This document shows, piece by piece, positions 9,638 through 19,188 of a stretch of DNA of 64,000 nucleotides. Origin of the DNA: Maniola hyperantus (taxonomy: Eukaryota; Arthropoda; Insecta; Lepidoptera; Nymphalidae). The DNA lies in NCBI RefSeq assembly GCF_902806685.2, contig NC_048538.1, positions 930,001 to 994,000 on the forward strand. The letters run 5' to 3'. The notes beneath the pieces were generated by a model. That model worked only from the letters and a program-made list of their open reading frames with translations, did not search any database and had not been told where the DNA came from. The stretch's first letter is position 1, and the number at the start of each line of letters is the position of its first letter. Made by a program: the position numbers and the translations under genes.

Positions 9638-9939
9638 ATGAATATGCCCAATATACGTACCACTGAAATCCAACATGATGCTGCAACATTCAATTCTGTA
9701 CTAAATATTGAAAGGTCTACCATACCATACTTGTAAGTTGTTATGCTATGTTTTTTGCATACATTCTATATAGATAATACTCACAATATAATTATGTTGA
9801 TTGTATGTTTATTAATTCCAGAAATGAAATGGAGAGCTTCAATAGTTCTGCGTCGAATGATACATCTAATGTGACTGTTGAAACAGAAAATGATACATAT
9901 TGTGTTTATGTGTGTAGTGGGCTTTTAGAGGGAAATTGA
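9638..9939 (+). CDS. candidate 3' exons of a small spliced gene
   Basis: ATG at 9638 (MNMPNIRTTEIQHDAATF..) runs open to ..TACTT at 9732, where donor GTAAGTTG follows. The acceptor ATTAATTCCAG ends at 9821. Joining gives TTA AAT GAA ATG with the frame kept, and the last exon (..ESFNSSASNDTSNVTVETE..) stops at TGA 9937-9939. AATAAA follows at 9965-9970. The protein end is Ser/Thr/Asn-rich with three N-x-S/T sites; no family recognised. Frame preservation and the poly(A) signal are the support. Its link to the exons at 7750-8153 is unproven. Confidence 0.33.
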
Positions 9940-9964
9940 ATTGTACCTACTTCCTACTTATAAA

Positions 9965-9970
9965 AATAAA
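9965..9970 (+). terminator. candidate polyadenylation signal AATAAA
   Basis: AATAAA lies 25 bp after the stop codon of the candidate last exon, at typical spacing. AATAAA is frequent in this AT-rich DNA, so chance is possible. Confidence 0.3.
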
Positions 9971-10425
9971 ATTTTCATTTTTGAGATCAAAGTGGAATTT
10001 ATTTTGACTTTTGTATACACAAGTAGATAGTATATATAGTTTTTAGTCGCTACTAATAGATAAGTGTAGGCAACAAAAGTTATTTTCACAGACAAACGAA
10101 TGTGTAATCATGTGTTCCTAATAGGTGATCCGCCAGCACAGAGAATTCAACTCCTAGAGTACGCATATACAAGGTTTTACATGAAAACAAAATCGTAAAA
10201 TGTTGGCGGGGGACAGGGGAGAATGCTTTGTTGTGATTGGTGGACTGACTAATCAAAACAATGTGTGGAATGAGGGTACCGAACGGGCGTGGGCGATGAT
10301 TCATTTAAAATTCCGTGGGATCACCACGATTTAGCAATGCAATTCCTTAGGTACAGCATCAGGGTCGAGAAGTGGGTCTTCGAGTTCAATGATAAAGTCT
10401 TTACTTGGTAGATATAGGTACCTAC
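9971..10425. other. no gene; unique DNA
   Basis: No coding frame or repeat copy recognised; a 72-codon reverse frame here has no supporting features. Confidence 0.35.
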
Positions 10426-10429
10426 CTCC

Positions 10430-10668
10430 AATATCAATTTATAACCGACAGTTTCAAAATCCCATAAGTTTTGGTGGTCATGTCCCCTGCAGCATCAGGA
10501 TTGAGGAGTTGAAATCCTGTGTGTCCTATATAAAATGACATTTTATATAGGACAATGTTGCAAAGTTTCTTTATCAATTAAAAAAAATACGCAAATCGGT
10601 TCAGAAATCTCGGAGATTTCTGTGTACATAGGTAGAAAAACACAACTCCTTTTTTAAAAGTCGGTTAA
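10430..10668. mobile_element. probable MITE with AACCGAC/GTCGGTT ends
   Basis: Begins ATAACCGACAGTTTC and ends ..CCTTTTTTAAAAGTCGGTTA, so the outer ends are complementary over GTCGGTTA. Centrally, GTCCTATATAAAATG is followed after one base by its perfect complement (10525-10555). The CGGTT end resembles the foldback element at 29129 and 46044. Confidence 0.5.
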
Positions 10669-10689
10669 AAAAGTATCCTTTGTTAATCC

Positions 10690-11610
10690 TCTACTTGTCT
10701 GTAAAAGTCCCGTCAAAATAGGTTCTGCCGTTCCGAAGATTAGCCCGTTCAAACAGACAGACAGACAGACAGTTTTTAAAAACGTTTGATTCAGCTGTTA
10801 TGGTACAGTTCAAATAACAATATTATGAGCTTGCGGTAGTTATTTCGAAATTACAGACAGACACTTCATAGAAGTATGGATTTCTATAATATATACGAGT
10901 TGTTTATACACGCTGAGGCAGTAGTTACCTAATAGGTATGTATGTAAGTGAGATTTAATAGTATTCATCAAAAGATAAGTAGGTAATCATTATCATTCAA
11001 AAAAAAATTAAAAAATATTTATTTCAGTAGGTAAAACAATTTCACATAGTGCGTAGTAATTGGGACCATCCCAGTAACTGTTTTAGTATTGCTACGAGTA
11101 CTCGTGGCAGGCGACCCCGCTCTTCCATAAAATCTTATACAATAATAATTGAAATAAGTAGTTCCTTCATAAATCATATATTTACAAAAATTCATCGGTG
11201 ACATCTGTCCAACTATCTGTGTGCCATCATCAATATATCCGGACGCTAGTGTGAGCGCATGCACTCGCTACACTGCTCATCACTGAGTCTATTTCTTTCT
11301 ATCACAATGTTAGGTGAAATAGCATACAGGTTACCCACGTGGGCCGAGCAGTTCGGACGTGCATCCAGCGTCACCTTAATGATCGCTCTCAATCGTTGTT
11401 TCCGCACCGGCCATTATGATTTTCTATAAAACGGCCGTTGTAATGCATTGAACCGTCTCGGGATAAACACAGCAGGCTTGTAAACTAAGTAGGTAATTGA
11501 CAGGTGAGTGGGATACCGTCCACAGCGTTAAGGTAGCACCACACTAAACGCGCGCCGGTAGAGCGAGCGGGATAGATAATAGGGATAATAGGGGGGATTA
11601 CTTCATGTTT
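10690..11610. other. mostly unique DNA with an old repeat remnant
   Basis: 10690-10800 has the GTCCCGTCAAAATAGG..CAGACAGACAGACAG layout of an old interspersed repeat. The remainder shows no gene; a reverse 81-codon frame at 11019-11264 lacks motifs. Confidence 0.35.
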
Positions 11611-11615
11611 TTTTT

Positions 11616-11695
11616 TCAAAGTCAAGTCAAATGATTTATTCAAAATAGGTAATAAATTACTCTTTTTGATGGTCAGAATGGTTTTACCGAAACTA
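11616..11695 (-). mobile_element. LINE 3' tail fragment
   Basis: TTTCAAAGTCAAGTCAAATGATTTATTC..GGTAATAAATTACTC is the reverse complement of the LINE 3' end at 4075-4126 and 23640-23697. Confidence 0.65.
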
Positions 11696-11857
11696 AGATG
11701 AAAAGTAGTTATAATTATTTCTCTGGCGAAAATTGATCAAATGTGTATTAGAACTCAGAAGTCTGAACAGTACAGTACAGTAGAGTTTTTAGGAAATGCT
11801 TTGCTGCTTTGCTTTGCATTGCTCCTGAAAAAATATTATTTGGAAAATTTTAATAGC

Positions 11858-11955
11858 CTTTTGGCCATAGTCTACCACGCTGTCCATGTGCGGTTTGGTA
11901 GGCTTCACACACCTTTGAGAAATGTTCTCAAAGGTGTGTGAAGCCTACCAAATAT
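11858..11955. repeat. SINE-B fragment forming a perfect 28-bp-arm palindrome
   Basis: Arms 11894-11921 and 11925-11952 are exact reverse complements around ATG. Both are the TTCTCAAAGGTGTGTGAAGC part of SINE-B, so two opposed copies of the same segment were joined. Flanked left by the reversed GGCCATAGTCTACCACGC block. Confidence 0.85.
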
Positions 11956-11989
11956 GATAACGATAAATACGTTTTTCTTACACAATCGG

Positions 11990-12268
11990 GGGGCTGGTCT
12001 CTTCTCAGAGTGAGAAGAGATCTAGCCATAGTCTACCACGCTGGCCATGTGCGGATTGCTAGACTCCACACACCTTTGAGAACATTATGGAGAACTCTCA
12101 GGCATGCAGGTTTCCTCACGATGTTTTCTTTCACCGTTAAAGCAAGTGACATTTAATTAATTATAACGCACATAACTTCGAAAAGTTAGAGGTGCGTGCC
12201 CGCGATCGAACCCCTGACCTCCGATTAGAAGGTGGACGTCCTAACCACTACCCTATCTTAGCTTTAAC
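11990..12268 (-). mobile_element. SINE-B (near full length)
   Basis: Reverse-oriented SINE-B from the CTCTTCTCAGAGTGAGAAG block to the head (GGGGTTCGATC B box in reverse near 12205; CCACTACCCTATCTTAGC head). Lies 35 bp from the palindromic fragment. Confidence 0.85.
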
Positions 12269-12639
12269 CTTACAAATGTATTGCCAGAAAACTTTACGGC
12301 TACCGGAACGCGTTTCGTGTGACAGACGCTTAAGTATCTGCAGATTGGCTGCAATGTTTAATAGGAATTATGTGGTAAGCACGTAAGATAAGATCGAGAG
12401 TTACTCAACTGTACTTTACGTGATACAAAAAGCTGGTTTTATCTACATTAATAAACCGTCAAATTAGCGGGCTTTTTAGCTTCTAATAAATGCATTTTAT
12501 TTGAATTTAAATATACTTGAGATATGATTTGTAATTTACGTGGCTGTCATTTGAGCAATCCTGCAATCCTTAACCTCAGTTCCTCCGTGTCGGTCCTTTT
12601 TACAATTCTTATAGAATTTTTCATATTTTGTAGTTAAAA

Positions 12640-12865
12640 CTAGCTTACGCCCGCGGCTACGTCCGCGTGGTGGACTATACAAATTTCGAACCCCTATTTT
12701 ACCCCCTTGGGGGTTGAATTTTCAAAAACCCTTTCTTAGCGGATATCTACGTCATAATAGCTAAATAGCATGCCAAATTTCAGCCCGATCCGTCCAGTAG
12801 TTTAAGCTGTGCGTTGATAGATCAGCCAGTCAGTCAGTCACCTTTTTTTAAATATATTTAGTTTA
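12640..12865 (-). mobile_element. Helitron (type 1)
   Basis: CTAG 12640-12643, CGCGGCTACGTCCGCG hairpin, CCGATCCGTCCAGTAGTTT, and short CAGTCAGTCA run. The 5' end is degraded near 12865. Confidence 0.8.
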
Positions 12866-13066
12866 AGCAAGCATTATTTAAATCTATCCCAAATTTCAAA
12901 TAGACAGCATTAGTATTTACTGAAAAAATCAGGTGAGATAGACGGACCGATTGAGTAGCACCATCAGGGTTCTTTACTTACCATTTTAGTATGCCATAGT
13001 ATCCATGGTGTTTCACCATGTATAAGGGTTTCTTGTTGCAGACATGACGCCATATTTATTTAATTA

Positions 13067-13236
13067 CTAGCTGATCCCCGCGGCTTCGCCCGCGTGTATA
13101 TAATATAGCCTATGTCACTCAGGAATAATGTAGCTTTCTATTGGTGAAAGAATTTTTAAAATCGGTTCAGTAGTTCCAGAGATTACCCCCTACAAACAAA
13201 CTTAACGACATTACCTCTTTATAATATTAGTATAGA
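13067..13236 (-). mobile_element. Helitron (type 5), complete
   Basis: CTAG 13067-13070 after A, CCGCGGCTTCGCCCGCG hairpin. 5' GA at 13235-13236 followed by T. Complete reference for the fused copy at 6641-6817. Confidence 0.87.
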
Positions 13237-13432
13237 TGTTTTTCCTCTTTGGGTGAGCTTAGTGATTCAATCAGATTCTACAGTTGCATCACCGAGTGAC
13301 TATCAAGGAAACTTTCTCGACGAGTGTTTTGAATTTGTCATCCATTAGTATGACAGGGATATGATGCCTATTTAAGCATTTACAGACATGCCAACTTACA
13401 ACACAAACTTACCCTTAAGGTGGGCCCGAATT

Positions 13433-13770
13433 TGACGACCTCCCTGGTGCAGTCGTAAGCGCTGTTGTCTTATTAGTGGAAGGTCCTGGGTTCGATTCCC
13501 GGCAGGGACAATTTGGGAATTTATACCTTCTAAAATGTCTCTGGTCTAGTCTGGTGAAAGCTTCTGCCGCGGCTATCTACCTACCACCCTACCGGCAAAG
13601 CCATGCCGCCAGGTGGTAAAGCGTTCCGATACGATGCCGTGTAGAAACCGTAGGGCGAAATAAAACTGCCATACCTCTGCCAAGTTAGCCCGTTTCTATG
13701 TTAGACTACATCGTCTACCACCAGATGAAATCGCAGGCAAGGACTAACCTGTTATGGGAAAATAAATATA
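13433..13770 (+). mobile_element. SINE-A (diverged full length)
   Basis: GACGACCTCCCTGGTGCAGT head, GGTTCGATTCC B box, body diverged by scattered substitutions, A-rich end near 13770. Older than the copy at 48627. Confidence 0.82.
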
Positions 13771-13989
13771 GGTAGATAGGAATAAGATAGATATGGGCTA
13801 GGTACATTGACTTATATATTACTTCGTATGGACAGTGTTATTGAACAAACAAAATGGCACCGACTCATTGGTGCTTATGCACCAATGCAACCTCAGTGAC
13901 GTCTGGATTTCAAACGGGTCGTTCATTAATATCTAAGAGGTGGCACTGATTTATTTGGTTTCTAAACCGTGAAAAATTTTGTTTGCTTG

Positions 13990-14172
13990 ACCATATCTTG
14001 TAATTTTTTTAAAAAGAATATTAGCCATGTTAAATGACTAATATTCCCCTTTCCTCTCCAACTAAGCGTAAAGCTTGTGCTAGGAGTAGGTACGACAATA
14101 GTGCAACGGGCGGGGTTTGAACCGTCGACCTTTCGGTTTTCAGCCCACTCCTTTACCCGTTGAGGCTCAATC
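13990..14172 (-). mobile_element. tRNA-derived SINE, family C
   Basis: In reverse: a T-rich tail, AATATTAGCCATGTTAAATG, CTCTCCAACTAAGCG, CTAGGAGTAGGTACGACAAT, then the GGTTTGAACC B box and AACGGGTAAAGGAGTGG head. Copies at 23918 (-), 29072 (-, interrupted) and 45640 (+). Confidence 0.83.
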
Positions 14173-14515
14173 GATGGCTAGGTAGAAATTCCTCGGCCGA
14201 CTTGTTGGCACATCTGCAGGTTACTTAACAAGTAACTTCATAAACAGGATCCAAGAGTAATCCATGCGGATGGCTGGTCATCAAATTAATAGAAGGATCA
14301 AGTTTCCGCGAACTTTACATTTATTGCGATTATTTACTGCTGAGCTTAGATCACAAAGTTGTATGCTGATTCAGGCTAGTTTCCTACTAGAAATTATTTG
14401 TAACAGGCTGATGCCCGCGACTTTGTCCGCGTGTATTAAAAATCCCGTGGAAACTCCTTGAATTTTCGAGATAAAAAGTAGCCTATATTACTCCCCAGGT
14501 CTTACTAGTGTTGGA

Positions 14516-15137
14516 ACGATCTACCACCGCCGTTAAAATCGTCAAAATCGTCAATATCTCTTGGAACTTTTAAAACTAAATTAAAAACTTATCTTCTTAC
14601 ACAACAAAAAATTACAAGTTAAAATTAATTACTTAATCATTTCATACTATTCGGATCAGCACCTATCGTTTCAGCACTTATGTCACATATTATATTGCAC
14701 TTATTGTTTTTACAATCATCATTTATAATAATTCCGTTATACCTCTTCTCATATTTATTTTATTTATTTTTTTATTTTTTTATGTACGGTCTTAGTTTTC
14801 TTATATTGTTTGTCTTTTTTTTTTTTAGTTACTTGTTCAAACCTTAGTTTAGTTGTTTGCGTATTTTATTTTTATAATATACTGTACTAGGTAAATCGTC
14901 CGTGACTTCACTTGTTAAGGCTCCCACTGAAAACCAGCGCTGCAGCTTGCTGCAGCATGATGCTGAGTGGGAGACCTATATTTGGTCACACGTACTTGTA
15001 TATATATAGGTATTATTTTTTATTATTATATTTTTTTGTTATTAGTTTAATTATGTAGATTAACTTAATTAGCTTTTAAGGTTTATTGTAGTAGGTATTG
15101 TGATCAAATAAAAGTTTTCTTTCTTTCTTTCTTTCTT
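14516..15137 (+). pseudogene. 5'-truncated LINE: ORF2 C-terminus, 3' UTR hairpin, (TTTC)n tail
   Basis: An open frame from 14516 reads WNDLPPPLKSSKSS..GTFKTKLKTYLL and stops at TAA 14620-14622. This is the usual C-terminal end of a non-LTR reverse transcriptase (LWNxLP..FKxxLKxYL). The 3' UTR carries the hairpin 14929-14976 and ends GATCAAATAAAAGTTTTC plus (TTTC)n. CTTACT and CTTTACT flank it as imperfect target duplications inside the Helitron. Confidence 0.78.
14929..14976 (+). other. structured RNA element in LINE 3' UTR
   Basis: GGCTCCCACT pairs with AGTGGGAG-A-CC (outer stem with one bulged A). Inside is GAAAACCAGC, then a GCTGCAGC/GCTGCAGC inner stem, then ATGATGCTG. The same plan with different stem sequences occurs on the minus strand at 3475-3549 and 27879-27942. 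Confidence 0.7.
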
Positions 15138-15229
15138 CTTTACTATACCCATGCAAAAAATTACGCCAATTCGTTGCTCCGTTGCGACGTGATTGAAGGA
15201 CAAACCAACAAACAAACACTTTCGCATTT

Positions 15230-15571
15230 TTTTTTTTTATTCAGATACAAGTTAGCCCTTGACTGCAATCTCACCTGGTGGTAAGTGATGATGCAGTCTA
15301 AGATGATAGCGGGCTAACCTGGAAGGGGTATGGCAGTTTTTATTAAACCCATACCCCTTTGGTTTCTACACGGCATCGTACCGGAACGCTAAATCGCTTG
15401 GCGGCACGGCTTTGCCGGTAGGGTGGTAACTAGCCACGGCCGAAGTCTCCCACCAGACCAGACCAGAAATTTAGAAATTATAAAATTCCAAACCCCTGCC
15501 AGGAATCGAACCCGGGACCTCCCACTATTAAGACCACAGCGCTCACCACTGCGTCAGGGAGGTTGACGAAA
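15230..15571 (-). mobile_element. SINE-A (full length), nested in Helitron
   Basis: Poly-T, ATTCAGATACAAGTTAGCCC at the left and the head GCTCACCACTGCGTCAGGGA in reverse at the right. GCATTT at 15224-15229 and 15574-15579 is the target duplication within the Helitron 5' region. Confidence 0.87.
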
Positions 15572-15639
15572 ATGCATTTGTAATAAGGGTACTGATATTT
15601 AAGTATACTATATCTTAAAGCTACAGGCATAACGCATTA

Positions 15640-15770
15640 CTGAGTAGGTTCCTGCGGTAGTGGTGCGGTGCGGGAGGGTGTGATAACGTGATGCGAGAGC
15701 TCAGTGACTCGTCAACTTGTGACAACTGTCACCCTCCCGCACCGCGAGCCTACCGCAGGAGCCTACTCAG
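15640..15770. mobile_element. 131-bp hairpin MITE, target duplication TTA
   Basis: Ends CTGAGTAGG..CCTACTCAG; inverted repeats of about 43 bp (..CTGCGGTAG..GGTGCGGGAGGGTG) with a few mismatches leave a loop of about 45 bp. TTA lies immediately outside on both sides (15637-15639, 15771-15773). A 3-bp TTA target fits PIF/Harbinger-type elements, but no transposase is available to confirm this. Confidence 0.75.
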
Positions 15771-15774
15771 TTAC

Positions 15775-16196
15775 AGTTCTTGCAATCCACGAAGTCTACT
15801 GAAAAAAAAAATCAAAATCAAATATTTTATTCAAAGTAAGTACATACGGAGTACACTTTTTGAATGTCATTACAAAAGTAATTTTTTTTTTTTTTTTTTA
15901 ATACAATAAAACTAAAGCTAGCCTTATCTAATTACTATATAAATCATGACCGCGTGGAATGGTGCCAAGAATACTGGCTGCATTTCCGCGCTGGACAGCC
16001 AGGCTGATCCGTTGCGCAAAAAATGAGCCAGCCCTTCTGTCACCAGTTGAGGCTATTAATCGCGGTGAAATGTCTCGTAAAAAATTTTTAGCACTAAGAC
16101 TCCATGGCCCCAGGGTCTCCACGGCAAACGGCACAAAAATGTAACTCTCTATAAGAGAGGCATACTTGCGCCGCTTGCCGTAAAGTAAAATCACAA
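15775..16196 (-). pseudogene. LINE C-terminal fragment with 3' tail
   Basis: The minus-strand frame 16194-15928 reads YGKRRKYASLIESYIFVPFA, later GDRRAGSFFAQRISLAVQRG and NAASILGTIP. This resembles, from memory, the conserved C-terminal block of a non-LTR retrotransposon polyprotein (FVPxAVETLGPW..AGSFFxQRISxAVQRGNAASILGT). The A-rich 3' tail lies toward 15790-15905. It is 5'-truncated at 16196. Confidence 0.62.
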
Positions 16197-16198
16197 AA

Positions 16199-16276
16199 AA
16201 AAAATAATAAAAAAAAAAAAAAAAAAAAAAAAAGATTCCGACGAATTGAGAACCTCCTTTTTTTGAAGTCGGTTAA
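16199..16276 (-). mobile_element. A-rich tract and end fragment of foldback element FB-J
   Basis: After an A-rich run, ATTCCGACGAATTGAGAACC..TTGAAGTCGGTT matches the first 45 bp of FB-J (29129, 46044) in reverse. Confidence 0.7.
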
Positions 16277-16279
16277 AAA

Positions 16280-16667
16280 TAGTATAAATCAGTTTACAAT
16301 AATAAAATAAAAATAGAATAAATCAGTTTACAAATTTAAGGTTTTACCTACTTAAGTGATTATTGTAAAAAATAGTAATTAAATTATCAAATAGTAAGTC
16401 ATAAATTTCATTTACAATTCAACGTCAGAATTAACAAAAAATAACAATAAATAATAAAACACTTAATGTTAATATGTAACATTACTTCAATGTATTAGAG
16501 CCTAGAGGAGTTGTCCAAGCGTCCTTATCCGATATATAATCGTCTAACTTGTAGTAGCCTTTCTTACACAGGCTTTTTTTGATGAAACGTTTAAACCTCC
16601 CTTCTGGTAAACTTTGAACTTCTGACGGAAGGCGACTGAACTTTACTTGTGGTAACGTCGTTTACAT
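16280..16667 (-). pseudogene. LINE C-terminus and 3' UTR
   Basis: Minus frame from about 16667 to TAA at 16494-16492 is fully open: LPQVKFSRLPSEVQSLPEGR, then FKRFIKKSLCKKGYYKLDDY and ISDKDAW. This is typical of a non-LTR RT C-terminus (KxLxxKxYYxxxDYxxDxxAW). The AT-rich 3' UTR extends to about 16280. Upstream the frame is closed by a TAA, so the element is 5'-truncated. Confidence 0.68.
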
Positions 16668-16679
16668 GGTCATTGCGTG

Positions 16680-17030
16680 AGTGTGCGTGCATGTCGGACC
16701 AATCAGTCGCGAGCAAGCGCTGTCAAACGCACACATTTAGTGTACCTTACGACTTAAACACAAGCATGAGTCAGTGGCCTTCGTGAAATGCAAGAACTAT
16801 ATACGTTTTATTGAAGTTATTCTATTGATACTAGACCAGATATCAAGGGGTACTTTAGCGATTCTGTTATTTAAGCGTAGGTAGTTGTGGTAACGTGCTA
16901 GTTTTCAATAATATTATAAGCAACACAGTCTAACAAGTCCTGACGCGCAATACACGATAAATTGACGTCTAAATGGTTAAACGTTACGAAATCGGCAGCC
17001 TCGCTGACAATCTCCGTCTCAACACAGCCT
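16680..17030. other. unique DNA
   Basis: No repeat or gene recognised. Confidence 0.35.
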
Positions 17031-17039
17031 AGACATCGT

Positions 17040-17365
17040 ACAGTCGGTCGACAGAGACGTCTAGATAGAGCAATGCTACGGAGTCAGGTACGACATAGCT
17101 CAACGGGTTGCGAAGCTGAAGTGGCAATGGGCAGGGCACATAGTTCGTACAACCGATAGACGTTGGGGTCCCAAGGTGCTGGAATGGCGACCTCGCACCG
17201 GAAAACGCAGTGTTGGAAGAACCCCCACTAGGTGGACGGACGACATCAGACGAGTCGCAGGGAGCTGCTGGATCCAGGCGGCGCAAGACCGTGGCGTGTG
17301 GAAGTCCCTACAAGAGACCCATGTCCAGCAGTGGACGTCTATTGGTTGATGATGATGATGACGGA
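17040..17365 (+). pseudogene. RTE-like LINE C-terminal fragment
   Basis: Translates to DIAQRVAKLKWQWAGHIVRT, then DRRWGPKVLEWRPRTGKRSV, TRWTDDIRRVAG and a HVQQWTSIG end, followed by a GATGATGATGA tail. This is the C-terminal end of RTE-type endonuclease/reverse transcriptases common in Lepidoptera. One frameshift near 17225. Same family at 28455 and 29905. Confidence 0.82.
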
Positions 17366-17369
17366 GTCA

Positions 17370-18115
17370 GGGGCAAGCGGGGGATTATACCGACCAGGAG
17401 AAATCGGTGGAACAAACGATGCAATTGTTTTAAAAAAGAGAAAAAAGAGCGACTGCTGAGTTTCTTGTTTAGTGGCGAGCGGGCGGGCAGTGCATATCGC
17501 ATGCTGTACATACCATACAGATGTCTTTGTTTTGGCGGATTATAGCAATTATAAGCTTTCAAAAATCTAAATCAAATTAAAACTTTGTATTGGGATACCT
17601 CGTCATTAATACCTATTCATTTTGTAACATTTTTCCTTAATAAAAATTAATTATTTTGCTCAAATGTAGATCAGTCATTCGGGTAGGTAAGTCTTACGGT
17701 CTCACTGTATCTTGTATTGATGCTATGGCTTCAGGCACCATAACGTTCCGTTTTTGTCTCCGCCGTAGCCCATAAATTATTCTAAATCGGACCCCATTAG
17801 ATATTCAGAGGTTAGAACGGAACGGTGCATTCTAAAACATCGCTCGGGCCGATCGTATATCAATCGTTTCGATAGCGTCTCGTATTTGGTTCGGGGAAAC
17901 GCGTGCAGCGCTACCTGTTGGCTGTCGCGCGCGATTTGTGGTCGCCGTCGTGACACAGCCGCGGTGAGCGGTAAGCTCACTGGGATCCGTGTGCTTAATA
18001 TGAGATTCGCTCCCATTTGCTCAGAAATTGCTTCTTTATTTAAAAGAACAAAACGGCAATAGGCTTTCTGTCGCACGCCAGCATGACAGTAATTGAAATT
18101 GCTGGACAGTTACAA
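17370..18115. other. no gene; mixed DNA
   Basis: 17405-17480 has an AAAGAGCGACTGCTGAGTTTC stretch resembling LINE 3' UTRs at 22310. 17910-17990 (GCTACCTGTTGGCTG..GGTAAGCTCACTGGGA) is a diverged paralogue of the sequence flanking the TIR element at 18464. Confidence 0.35.
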
Positions 18116-18119
18116 TTAT

Positions 18120-18335
18120 TAGGTGTACGCGATTTATACGCTGTTACCCGCGACTTCATCCGCGTCCCGCGGGAACCGTCTTTCCCGTGGATTTTCAAAA
18201 AAAAAAATCTGTCACATAAAACTTTTCCTGATAATTACAAACACAACAAAAAAATCATACAATTTGGTGCAGTCGTTCGGAAGTTATGCGTGTACATACA
18301 TTTTGGCGATTCAGTTTTATTTATAGATAGATTCT
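18120..18335 (-). mobile_element. old Helitron-like fragment
   Basis: CCCGCGACTTCATCCGCG hairpin and TTTGGTGCAGTCGTTCGGAA block; termini not intact. Confidence 0.5.
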
Positions 18336-18463
18336 GTATGTCATATTATGAACTTAACGCTGAAGAGTTTCGACTCTCGAATTGTACCAACGCCAACGTT
18401 AGTGAGATGTGATATGTCATATTAAGCTACCTGTTGGCTGAGTCACGCGACCGTGAGTCGTGA

Positions 18464-18955
18464 CCATAGAGCAGAAACAAAGAGGAGATGTTGTATTAAG
18501 ATTTCCCTATGAAATATCGAGTGACATTTTGCGGGGTGAGGGGTTGTGGAACGCCGCCCACTTCTCAATTTTCCATCTGCGGGTTAGTAGCAAAACTACT
18601 CGCTTAGCGACCTAACATCGATATATTGATGTCACTACATAGTTCAGCTATCTCACACTAGATGTCAATAAGTGTAGAAATTACGTATAAAATTACTTAC
18701 AAATGAAATGTGATACCATTCATAGCATCAGAACGTCTGTCTGAATAACTTTGACACGATAAAACACAACACTTCATCCTTTTGTTCTTAAAAACGCGAA
18801 AACACACCGGTAATACGAGTCTCAATATATGTGAATCTGACGAACGCAGACAGCATACTAACTAAGGCCCCGCCCACAGTGATGACGTCAGGACCTAGTT
18901 GAAAATCACAGTGCACAGTTGCTTAGGCCAACTCCTCTTTGTTTCTGCTCTATGG
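18464..18955. mobile_element. non-autonomous TIR element, target duplication TCGTGA
   Basis: The ends CCATAGAGCAGAAACAAAGA..TCTTTGTTTCTGCTCTATGG are perfect inverted repeats of 24 bp. TCGTGA occurs immediately outside at 18458-18463 and 18956-18961. 492 bp, no open frame of note. The paralogous empty-like sequence at 17910-17990 supports the boundaries. Superfamily unassigned. Confidence 0.8.
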
Positions 18956-19074
18956 TCGTGACCGTAAGCTCACTGGAGAGTCCGGGTGCAACGTCGAGCT
19001 CGATGAAACCGCAATCGGGAGCTTGAGCTAAAAGTAAAGTTTAAATGATCCGAGTTAGTACGGTGCATACCAGA

Positions 19075-19185
19075 AATACAAAGATGTTGTACCACCTGTG
19101 TGTGAGAATTTACCACCTGGTTCGGAATGCCACTTTACCGCGAAAAACCAGCAAGAGCATCCGGCGGTAGCTCTTTTCAAATATT
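19075..19185 (-). mobile_element. LINE 3' UTR fragment
   Basis: Reverse copy of the block AAGAGC-ACCGCCG-..-TTGCTGGTT..GGCATTCCGAACCA found at 22310-22380 and 38330-38390. Confidence 0.65.
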
Positions 19186-19188
19186 CTA

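Larger units (their letters stand above)
14404..15595 (-). mobile_element. Helitron (type 2) split by a LINE and a SINE
   Basis: The hairpin end (GATGCCCGCGACTTTG) is at 14408 with the CTAG mutated. Helitron sequence runs to about 14515, resumes at 15138 (ATACCCATGCAAAAAATTAC) and again at 15572, ending GA 15594-15595 followed by T. Removing both insertions restores an ordinary element of about 220 bp. Confidence 0.82.

Noticed and set aside
17210..17545. 111-codon forward frame and antisense frame 17029-17286
   Set aside because: Out-of-frame readings of the RTE fragment and its tail; the true RTE frame is a different one.
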